Positions 57,664 through 64,000 of a stretch of 64,000 nucleotides of DNA are shown here, piece after piece (position 1 is the first letter of the stretch; each line of letters starts with the position of its first letter). This stretch comes from Janibacter sp. HTCC2649. Its GTDB lineage: Bacteria; Actinomycetota; Actinomycetes; Actinomycetales; Dermatophilaceae. Location of the stretch: NCBI RefSeq assembly GCF_000152705.1, contig NZ_CH672413.1, positions 1,835,978 through 1,899,977 on the forward strand. Direction: 5' to 3'. The position numbers and the translations under genes were made by a program. The notes beneath the pieces are model-generated. The model was given only the letters and a program-made list of their open reading frames with translations. It did no database searches and was not told the DNA's origin.

Positions 57664-59544
57664 TCAGGCCAGGCGTCGGAGCGTGGCCAGGAGCTCTTCG
57701 TCGCGCTCAACGTCACTCGTCGACCAACCCCCGCCACGCGACGTCAGTCGCAGGGGATTCTCCAGCTCCTCCTGCACCAGGTCCGCGAGGGCATGCCCGG
57801 ACGGGCCCATCTCGACGAGGAGCTGCGCGACATCAAGGCGGATGGACTCGTTGTTCACCCAGCACGTTCGCAGGGCGCTGGCCAGTCGGGGCGCGAGCGC
57901 AGGCTCTGGGTCGATGCGCCACAGTGCGCGTGCCGAGTGCAGCTGCGGCCAGCCGTGGCGGTCATCACCCTCCATCCCGACCAGAAGTGCCGGGATCGCC
58001 TCTTCGACGCGCATCTCACCGGCAGCATCCGCCGCCGCGCGGTAGGTGAAGCCGTTTGTGGGCGCGTCGAGCTCGTGCAGGACCACAGAGAGGCCGCTCC
58101 GGTTTGCGTCCACCGACCACAGGGCGTGGGCGGCCGCGACAGCAACCTTCGGTTCAGCCCCCAGGAGATCCTGGAGCTGCGGCACGACTCGCCGCGCTGG
58201 TGGGCCGAGAAGCCTGAGCGCACGAATCGCGAAGGGGTCCGGCAGCACGCGCAGAACCTCAGGCACCGCCTCGGCAAGGCCCAGCTGCGCGACGGCCTGC
58301 AGCAGCCCGTAGGTAGCCTCGCCACCCGCCCTCAGGGCCCGAACCACGTCGTCGGCGAGCGCCGAGGAGACAGGGCCCAGGCGCGCAACCTGGAAGCCGA
58401 CACTGCTGCTGGGGTGCGCACGCCGCAGCTCCGTCCTGAGGTGCGGCACGGCGTGGGGGTCCTGCACGTTGACGAGGGCAGCAAGCACGCTCTCGTCCAC
58501 GGGGGCCTTGACCAGTTCAGGTCGGGCTGGCGCCGCGAGCGGTCCGGCCACCATCAACGCGCGACCCACCTCTTTTGGCGCCTCGTCCATCCTGGCGGCG
58601 ATGAGGCGCACCAGGGACGCATGGTCGCCGCGGACCTTCCGGATGTGCTCGCTGGCAGGGCTGATGGCGTCGAGAGCGATCTCCCAGTCCGACGAGGTCA
58701 GCAGGGCCATGAGCAGCGGTGCAGGATCAGGGACTGCCTCGCAGACTCGGGCGATGACTCGCTCCTCCGCTTCGGCGCGACGCTCACGCTGTGGCGCCCG
58801 GCGGGACAGCCTGCGTCGAGTCGAAGTGGGGAGCGCCGGCCCGTGCTGGTCGTAGGCGGCCTCGACCGTGGCCACCAGGGTCGGCGTCGCGATGGGCTCA
58901 CCGGCTCGGGCTGCTTCGATGAGCGCAGCGATGCGCACGCCGGGGTCAGGGCTCTCCCGCTGCCCCCGCACCCAGTCGTCGAGCTCGCTCAGTCCCTGTC
59001 GGCTCAACCAGCCCAGTGCTGCGTGAGCCGTCGTCCGGGTTCGAGGGTCTCGCTCCCGCTCGAAGAGGGCGAGAAGCGCCTCGGCCACTCGCCCGTCGGG
59101 TGGCCCTGCGAGGCTCGCCACGATTGCCGAGTCGCGCACTCGCGCGTCGCTGGAGGCGAGCTGATCGAGGAAGACCTGACGAGCGTCGGCGATCAGTCTC
59201 CGGGCGTCTTCGTACGTCCCACCGGGTGCCAGCCAGGGCCGAGCCTCGCCGAGCTCCACCAGCGAAGCTGTGTCGATGCCGCCATAGCTCCCGAGCAGGT
59301 CGAACGCTGTCGCCTGCGAGGGGCCCGGGCGCTGGGCGATCTCCAGGAGGAACGGGATGGTCGCGAGCGTCGAGTCGTACACGTCGCCCTGGTGGTGGAC
59401 CGCACCCCAGAGCCCCTCCTCCGACTCGGACCGCAGCTCCGCGTCGGCCGCGACAAGGCCGCGCAACATCGCGGGCACGTCCCCTGCCGGCCCGTAGGCG
59501 TGTTGCATGGCCGTCCAGTCGAGGTCGTCGATCCCGTCGAGCAC
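57664..59544 (-). CDS. HEAT-repeat protein
   Basis: A 626-residue soluble protein built of helical HEAT-type repeats (for example SSDARVRDSAIVASLAGPPD and DPGVRIAALIEAARAGEPIA; LGAEPKVAVAAAHALWSVDA). It starts at a GTG. No catalytic motif was seen. Proteins of this form serve as scaffolds or as immunity-like partners in actinobacteria; the neighbour at 59559 lies 14 bases upstream and may be co-transcribed. Function is unknown. Confidence 0.8.
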   Translation of the reverse strand: MLDGIDDLDWTAMQHAYGPAGDVPAMLRGLVAADAELRSESEEGLWGAVHHQGDVYDSTLATIPFLLEIAQRPGPSQATAFDLLGSYGGIDTASLVELGEARPWLAPGGTYEDARRLIADARQVFLDQLASSDARVRDSAIVASLAGPPDGRVAEALLALFERERDPRTRTTAHAALGWLSRQGLSELDDWVRGQRESPDPGVRIAALIEAARAGEPIATPTLVATVEAAYDQHGPALPTSTRRRLSRRAPQRERRAEAEERVIARVCEAVPDPAPLLMALLTSSDWEIALDAISPASEHIRKVRGDHASLVRLIAARMDEAPKEVGRALMVAGPLAAPARPELVKAPVDESVLAALVNVQDPHAVPHLRTELRRAHPSSSVGFQVARLGPVSSALADDVVRALRAGGEATYGLLQAVAQLGLAEAVPEVLRVLPDPFAIRALRLLGPPARRVVPQLQDLLGAEPKVAVAAAHALWSVDANRSGLSVVLHELDAPTNGFTYRAAADAAGEMRVEEAIPALLVGMEGDDRHGWPQLHSARALWRIDPEPALAPRLASALRTCWVNNESIRLDVAQLLVEMGPSGHALADLVQEELENPLRLTSRGGGWSTSDVERDEELLATLRRLA

Positions 59545-59558
59545 GACACCAATCTAGG

Positions 59559-60014
59559 TCAGCCGGACCCGCCGATGTCGACCTCGTAGGCCTCATAGAT
59601 GAGGTCGGCACCGCGCTGGCGGTGACGGATGATGCGTCCGACCAGCTCGGTGGCCGTTTCCCGGTGCGCCGCAACGGCTTCCGCGCTCTCGAGCCCTTCG
59701 TCGCGTTCCCCCAACAGTCGCTGGACGATCTCGACGAAGTCGAGGTGCTCGTCCATCTGGACCTTGGAGACGGAGGCGAGGCGAGGCGCTCGAGCCACGG
59801 CATCGGCATACAGACCGCCGGGCTCCTCCGTGATGGCGCGGTGGTCGCGCAGGTCGTGCGCGAGCTCGGTCAGGGCCGCCCGGACCCGCCGCCGCCACAG
59901 CACCCCCAATCCCAGAGGCAGGGCCAGCGCAGCATCGAGCGCGGCCAGTGACTCACCCAGCTCGGCTCGGTGCGCCCGGACACGTTCGAGGTATGCCGCG
60001 AACTCAGGGTCCAT
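59559..60014 (-). CDS. hypothetical helical protein
   Basis: A 151-residue, mostly helical protein from the ATG at 60014. Several His and Glu residues spaced along the helices (AHDLRDHRAITE; EHLDFVEIVQ; RIIRHRQRGADLIYEAYEVD) might suggest a hemerythrin-like bundle, but the full metal pattern is not clear. No family is claimed. It is divergent from menE, with 46 bases between. Confidence 0.65.
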   Translation of the reverse strand: MDPEFAAYLERVRAHRAELGESLAALDAALALPLGLGVLWRRRVRAALTELAHDLRDHRAITEEPGGLYADAVARAPRLASVSKVQMDEHLDFVEIVQRLLGERDEGLESAEAVAAHRETATELVGRIIRHRQRGADLIYEAYEVDIGGSG

Positions 60015-60060
60015 CCGCCCATCATCCTCACGATGGCGTGCGCTGCCTAGAGTGAGCCAC

Positions 60061-61239
60061 ATGAGGATCGAGCCGCTCGCCGTGCCCGCGGGCGCCGGCG
60101 TGCTCGACGTCCTGCCGCGTCTCGCGCGTGCTCTCGAGGGCGGTCACCCCATTGCCCCGTATGCCGCGGGCTCACCTCCGCCAGTCCTCCCACCTCACGA
60201 TGTGGCCGGCCTCCCGCGCGACCTCGCCGTCGTCGTGGGGACGTCAGGGTCGACCGGCACTCCGAAGCTGGCCATGCTCGGGACGCGAGCACTGCGCGCC
60301 AGCATCGAGTCCACTCACGCCCGGCTCAGTGGCCCGGGTCAGTGGTTGCTGACCATGCCGGGCCACCACATCGCTGGCCTCCAGGTCCTCCTCCGATCAC
60401 TCGTCGCAGGCACCACCCCCCACGCCATGGACCTCAGCGGAGGCTTCACCCCGACAACCTGGACCAGCAGTGTCGACGCGCTGCCCACGACGGACGCCCC
60501 CACCTACGTCTCCCTCGTCCCCACCCAGCTCACTCGCCTCCTCGCCGACGAAGCCGCCACGGAGCGGCTCGCGAGGTTCGCTGCGGTCCTCATCGGAGGC
60601 GCCGCGACCCACCCTGACCTTCTCGCACGGGCAGCAGATGCAGGCGTCACCGCGGTCACGACCTATGGCATGAGCGAGACCGCCGGAGGCTGCGTCTATG
60701 ACGGCCTACCCCTCGATGGCACCGAGGTCCTGCTCGACCAGGACGGCCGCATCCACCTCGCCGGCGACACCCTCGCCCACGGCTACCTCGGCGACCCCGC
60801 CCGCACTGCCGCTGCCTTCCCGGCCCTTCCCGGCCGAGGGCACGTCTTTCGCACCGACGACATCGGACACCTCGGCGACGACGGGCGGCTCCACGTCGAC
60901 GGCCGCATCGACGACCTCGTGAACACCGGCGGCCTCAAGGTCTCGCCGCGTCTCGTCGAAGAAGCCGTGGCCCGGCTCGACGGCGTCGCCGAGGCCGTCG
61001 CTGTCGGGATCCCCGACCCCGAGTGGGGCGAGGCCGTCGCCGTCGCCATCACCCGGGACGCGAACTGCCCACCCGGCCACCCCACAACGGTGAGCGCACT
61101 GCGCGAGCAGCTGCGCGGCATACTCCCGGATCACGCTCTGCCACGAGCGGTTCGAGAGGTCCCCGCGGTCCCCGTTCGAGGCCCCGGCAAGCCCGATCGT
61201 GCGGCCATCCGAGCACTGTTCGAGAGCGTGGGAGAATAG
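60061..61239 (+). CDS. menE: o-succinylbenzoate-CoA ligase
   Basis: A 392-residue short-form AMP-forming ligase. The ATP-binding P-loop is GTSGSTGTPKLAML; TYGMSETAGGCVYDGLP and TDDIGHLGDDGRLHVDGR are the adenylate motifs; the C-terminal catalytic lysine lies in GPGKPDRAAI. It activates o-succinylbenzoate to its CoA thioester before MenB. The short N-terminal domain is normal for actinobacterial MenE. The next gene follows after four bases. Confidence 0.92.
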   Translation: MRIEPLAVPAGAGVLDVLPRLARALEGGHPIAPYAAGSPPPVLPPHDVAGLPRDLAVVVGTSGSTGTPKLAMLGTRALRASIESTHARLSGPGQWLLTMPGHHIAGLQVLLRSLVAGTTPHAMDLSGGFTPTTWTSSVDALPTTDAPTYVSLVPTQLTRLLADEAATERLARFAAVLIGGAATHPDLLARAADAGVTAVTTYGMSETAGGCVYDGLPLDGTEVLLDQDGRIHLAGDTLAHGYLGDPARTAAAFPALPGRGHVFRTDDIGHLGDDGRLHVDGRIDDLVNTGGLKVSPRLVEEAVARLDGVAEAVAVGIPDPEWGEAVAVAITRDANCPPGHPTTVSALREQLRGILPDHALPRAVREVPAVPVRGPGKPDRAAIRALFESVGE

Positions 61240-61243
61240 GGGC

Positions 61244-61492
61244 GTGCTCCGCTTCCTGCCTCTGCTCATCGCTCTCGCGTTGTCGATCTACTGCGTCGTC
61301 GACTGCATCCAGAGCGATGACCACCAGGTGCGTGGCCTCCCCAAGCTCATCTGGGTTTTCGTCATCCTGCTGTTCCCGTTCGCCGGCTCGATCGCGTGGC
61401 TCGTGGCTGGTCGCCCCAAGGTGACTCCGCCGCCGCGTCGACAGATGCCTCGCGGGCCGGACGACGACCCCGACTTCCTCAAAGGACTCTAG
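61244..61492 (+). CDS. PLDc_N-domain small membrane protein
   Basis: An 82-residue protein with two helices (FLPLLIALALSIYCVVDCIQ; LIWVFVILLFPFAGSIAWLV) flanking a short loop, the PLDc_N (phospholipase D nuclease N-terminal) module, and a Pro/Arg-rich tail. It starts at a GTG with AGGGG upstream and is sandwiched between menE and menA. Function unknown; a similar small protein is often found in this spot in actinobacteria, by recollection only. Confidence 0.75.
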   Translation: MLRFLPLLIALALSIYCVVDCIQSDDHQVRGLPKLIWVFVILLFPFAGSIAWLVAGRPKVTPPPRRQMPRGPDDDPDFLKGL

Positions 61493-61501
61493 GCAACTCG
61501 C

Positions 61502-62386
61502 ATGGCCACGTTTCAACAGTGGGTCGCCGGTGCGCGCCCTCGCACCCTCTTTGCTGCCATTGCTCCCGTCGTCATCGGCACGGCCGCCGCTGCCCAGCAC
61601 TCGGAGCCGAGCTACGCGATCGCGATCCTCGCGGCCGTCGTCTCGCTGGCTCTCCAGGTCGGCGTGAACTACGCCAACGACTACTCCGACGGCATCCGGG
61701 GCACCGATGACGCGCGCGTCGGGCCGGTGCGCCTCGTCGGGCAGAAGCTCGCCCGCCCCGAGAGCGTCAAGGCCGCGGCGTTCCTGACGTTCGGGTTCGC
61801 GGCGATCACCGGGCTCGCGCTCGTCGCCATCGCCGAGGCGTGGTGGCTCCTGCCTCTCGGCGGCGCGTCGATCATCGCCGCGTGGAAGTACACCGGCGGC
61901 GACAAGCCCTACGGCTACCGCGGCCTCGGCGAGGTGTTCGTCTTCGTCTTCTTCGGGCTCGTCGCCACGCTCGGCACCATGTATGCGCAGGTCGGCACCC
62001 TCTCGTGGTTCGGCCTCGCTGCGGCGGTCGGCGTCGGCGCCATCGCGTCCGCGATCCTCGTCGTCAACAACCTGCGCGACATCCCCAGCGACACCGAGTC
62101 GGGCAAGAACACCCTCGCGGTGCGGCTCGGTGACCGTGGCACCCGTCGCCTCTGGCTCGGCCTCATCCTCGTCAGCGTGATCGCTGTCGGCGCCATGGCG
62201 GTCTGGGACATCTGGGCGCTGCTCGGCCTGCTCGCTGTCGCGGCCATCGCGGGCGCCGTCAAGGTCGTCATGGGTGGTGCGCAGGGTCGTAGCCTCGTGC
62301 CCGTGCTGGGCTCCACCGGCAAGTACGAGCTCGTGTATGCCGTGGCCGTCTTCGTCGGCATCCTCACCTCCCGCGCCCTCAACTGA
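61502..62386 (+). CDS. menA: 1,4-dihydroxy-2-naphthoate polyprenyltransferase
   Basis: A 294-residue, eight- to nine-helix prenyltransferase that attaches the long isoprenoid tail to the naphthoate ring in the membrane. The first Asp-rich motif is NYANDYSDGIRGTD; the second is NNLRDIPSDTESGK. It follows the small membrane protein by nine bases and completes the menE-menA operon. A 42-bp palindrome begins 22 bases after the stop. Confidence 0.94.
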   Translation: MATFQQWVAGARPRTLFAAIAPVVIGTAAAAQHSEPSYAIAILAAVVSLALQVGVNYANDYSDGIRGTDDARVGPVRLVGQKLARPESVKAAAFLTFGFAAITGLALVAIAEAWWLLPLGGASIIAAWKYTGGDKPYGYRGLGEVFVFVFFGLVATLGTMYAQVGTLSWFGLAAAVGVGAIASAILVVNNLRDIPSDTESGKNTLAVRLGDRGTRRLWLGLILVSVIAVGAMAVWDIWALLGLLAVAAIAGAVKVVMGGAQGRSLVPVLGSTGKYELVYAVAVFVGILTSRALN

Positions 62387-62408
62387 CGCTTCCCCTTTTC
62401 GCCGACTA

Positions 62409-62450
62409 TGTCCCGCGGAACGCGTGCCCTAGGCCGCGTCCGACAGGACA
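62409..62450. repeat. 42-bp CTAG-centred palindromic element, copy C
   Basis: TGTCC at 62409 and GGACA ending at 62450 bound a 42-bp copy of the palindrome family; flanking TA/TA extends the arms. It shares ACGCGTGCCCTAG with the 4902 copy. The central CTAG supplies the TAG stop of the convergent DUF559 gene (62429-62431). Confidence 0.6.
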
Positions 62451-63349
62451 TAGAGCTCAACCGCTCGCTTGACCTGCGCCATGAAGGCGTCAGGCTGGAG
62501 CCTGAGTCCCAGTACGGGCAGGCGGAGCACTGGGGATCCGTCGAGGACCACCTCGTTGGAGCGCAAGGCATCATCAATGGGGTTGAGCCCGGCGAGATGG
62601 TGTCCACCGTCGATCTCGATGACCAGCCCTTCCCACTCGACATCCAGGTAGACCCGCCCCGACGAGGACGTCCGCACGGACTGCCTTTGCGGAGTCGGCA
62701 GCCCGTAGGCACGGCACCACCGCCCGAAGTCCAACTCCCCCAGCGAGTGGGCGCCGTCGCACACATCGCCGATCACCGCCTGAAGGAACTCCCTCCGCGG
62801 GGATCGCTGAACTCCCGCCCACGCCGCCAGGACGTCTGCCGGTCGCACGAGTCGTTGCTGCACTGGCAGGCAGATCAAGAGCGCCGCTTGCCTGTCCGTG
62901 CGCGCCCACTGCGCCGCACGGATCAGTGCCACCTCCGGGCGGGTGCGTGGCAGTCCCGAGCCCATGACCGGTCCGATCTCCCGCCGCTCGTGCGGAGTCA
63001 CACCCTCACGCCTGTGGATTCCGGCACCCTTGGGCAGCGCCACATCGATGGTCGAGAGGTCGAAGCCCGTCATCCCCTGCGCGACGAGAGCGGCCACGCC
63101 ATCGAGGACTGCACCCCAGCCGCTCTCCCACACCGCTGTCCAGAGCTCCGCACGCGGATTCACCTCGACCGAGAGCACTCGGACCGTGTTGCGGCCAAGG
63201 CTCATCCACCTCCCGGCCTCGAGCTCGACCCGTACCTCGTGCCTCGTGATACCCAGACGCCGCAGGCCTGCCCGGTGCGCGACACCATCGTGTTCGTTGG
63301 CGAGATCCGCGGCGAGGCGCTGGCGGTCGGCAGCAGATCTTCGAGGCAT
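62429..63349 (-). CDS. DUF559 (Vsr/endonuclease-like) protein
   Basis: A 306-residue protein. The C-terminal part is the DUF559 restriction-endonuclease-like fold: VYLDVEWEGLVIEIDGGHH followed by DDALRSNEVVLDG gives the acidic catalytic residues. The N-terminal part resembles an AbiEi-like winged helix (HRAGLRRLGITRHEVRVEL), a pairing known from actinobacterial proteins of unknown role. The ATG at 63349 has GAGG upstream. Its last seven codons and stop lie in the palindromic element at 62409. Confidence 0.75.
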   Translation of the reverse strand: MPRRSAADRQRLAADLANEHDGVAHRAGLRRLGITRHEVRVELEAGRWMSLGRNTVRVLSVEVNPRAELWTAVWESGWGAVLDGVAALVAQGMTGFDLSTIDVALPKGAGIHRREGVTPHERREIGPVMGSGLPRTRPEVALIRAAQWARTDRQAALLICLPVQQRLVRPADVLAAWAGVQRSPRREFLQAVIGDVCDGAHSLGELDFGRWCRAYGLPTPQRQSVRTSSSGRVYLDVEWEGLVIEIDGGHHLAGLNPIDDALRSNEVVLDGSPVLRLPVLGLRLQPDAFMAQVKRAVELYVLSDAA

Positions 63350-63451
63350 GGCGTGAGCCTCGCTCGAGCGCTCACTTGTCGCCAGACGCGCACGCGAATC
63401 TGTGGACCACCAGTCCCAGTCAGAAGCCCTGTGGACGATGAGAAACTGCTC

Positions 63452-63493
63452 TGTCCAGCCAAACGAGCGCTCTAGCCCGCGTCTGACTGGACA
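63452..63493. repeat. 42-bp CTAG-centred palindromic element, copy B
   Basis: Arms TGTCCAG (63452-63458) and CTGGACA (63487-63493) with a CTAG inside. In reverse complement it matches the 4902 copy over its first 16 bases. It begins 25 bases after the stop of the DUF4229 gene, read on that gene's strand. Confidence 0.65.
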
Positions 63494-63518
63494 TACCTGG
63501 CGGCAGCCCCAAGGGGCG

Positions 63519-63824
63519 TCAGCGGAAGTCGGAGTCGGAGCTCGTGTTGCGGTGGGGGGTCTCGATCTCGGTGTCCTCGGCGAGCTCGTCGCCACTGGAC
63601 TCGCGCTTGCGCACGATGCGCTGGTCGACGCGCTCGGCGATGGCGGCCGAGGCCTTCTGACGGAACGGCTTGAGCACGACCGCCGAGATGGCCATCGATG
63701 CGACGGCAGCGATCACCACGGCCAGCAACTGCTCCTCGCCGTCACGCAGGCCGAGCAGCCAGGCCGCCGACAGGCAGCCGATGAAGATCATCGTCCTCAG
63801 GATGAGGTAGCGCACCATGGCCAT
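63519..63824 (-). CDS. DUF4229 membrane protein
   Basis: A 101-residue protein with two N-terminal helices (YLILRTMIFIGCLSAAWLLG; LLAVVIAAVASMAISAVVLK) and a charged, disordered C-terminal tail, matching DUF4229. It starts one base after the ccsB stop and is surely co-transcribed. Function unknown. Confidence 0.75.
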   Translation of the reverse strand: MAMVRYLILRTMIFIGCLSAAWLLGLRDGEEQLLAVVIAAVASMAISAVVLKPFRQKASAAIAERVDQRIVRKRESSGDELAEDTEIETPHRNTSSDSDFR

Positions 63825-63825
63825 G

Positions 63826-64000
63826 TCAGAGGCCCGAGTAGGAGTGCTGGCCGACGAAGTACACGTTGACGACGGCGTAGTTGATGATGATGCAGGCGAA
63901 CCCGGCCACCGCGACCCACGACGCCGACTGACGGCGCCAACCGCGAGTCACCCGGGCGTGCAGGTATGCCGCATAGACGACCCAGATGATGAACGTCCAG
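63826..64000 (-). CDS. ccsB: cytochrome c biogenesis protein CcsB, C-terminal end
   Basis: Only the last 57 residues are inside the window. They read WTFIIWVVYAAYLHARV and, after a loop, GFACIIINYAVVNVYFVGQH, then HSYSGL and stop. A tryptophan-rich helix followed by a final helix and the HSY-x-GL ending are typical of CcsB/ResC, the heme-handling subunit of system II cytochrome c maturation. The start lies outside the window. Confidence 0.75.
   Translation of the reverse strand, partial: WTFIIWVVYAAYLHARVTRGWRRQSASWVAVAGFACIIINYAVVNVYFVGQHSYSGL

Overview
The window is high-G+C DNA with dense, overlapping genes, GTG starts and ATGA/GTGA stop-start junctions. Mycothione reductase, a 13E12/DUF222 HNH endonuclease, an alpha/beta-type KorAB, WXG100-like proteins and a VapBC pair point to an actinobacterium. 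The overall style (Micrococcales, perhaps Intrasporangiaceae) is inference only. No rRNA, tRNA or CRISPR array was seen.

Layout. 1-769 (-): two WXG100-like genes. 964-4884 (+): korAB and rarD. 4885-5293: a gene-free stretch with a 42-bp palindrome, a broken HTH gene and a 19-bp inverted repeat. 5294-8759 (-): AraC/GlxA regulator, PLP aldolase-type enzyme and aldonolactone oxidase, coupled by ATGA overlaps. 8831-11752 (+): MFS transporter and ilvA. 11842-29319 (-): nuoA-N followed by a polyprenyl diphosphate synthase that overlaps nuoN, with a Rex-like operator upstream of nuoA. 29607-37477: menG, menF, SanA-like and HAD genes, small genes, menJ and menD. 37477-39385 (-): DUF3817 protein, secreted-effector-like hydrolase and WXG100-like protein. 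39477-47188: accessory genes (HxlR-peroxiredoxin fusion with divergent MFS, MarR with divergent FAD monooxygenase, HNH endonuclease, mtr, lysE). 47262-49370 (+): ECF sigma, anti-sigma and secreted DUF4394 protein. 49399-53900 (-): MFS, DUF779, aldehyde dehydrogenase and its GAF regulator. 53968-62386: VOC protein, vapBC, menC, RHH protein, menB, HEAT protein, menE, menA. 62429-64000 (-): DUF559, DUF4229 and the 3' end of ccsB.

How it fits together. The unifying theme is the respiratory chain. The window holds nearly the whole classical menaquinone pathway (menF, D, C, E, B, A, G), the side-chain saturase menJ and a long-chain prenyl synthase, next to all 14 subunits of the proton-pumping complex I that reduces the quinone. 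KorAB consumes 2-oxoglutarate, which MenD also uses. CcsB serves cytochrome c maturation. menH and menI are not visible.

The most unusual signal is not a gene. The 8-mer GTATGCCG/CGGCATAC occurs 52 times by hand count, on both strands and in all reading phases, forcing rare codons (ATA, GTA, TAT, TGT, GCA). This is far above what base composition predicts and suggests a sequence-level function. Other signals are a family of 42-bp CTAG-centred palindromes just downstream of genes, three TCATGA boxes exactly one helical turn apart in front of vapB, and a palindromic operator between the HxlR-peroxiredoxin fusion and its MFS neighbour.
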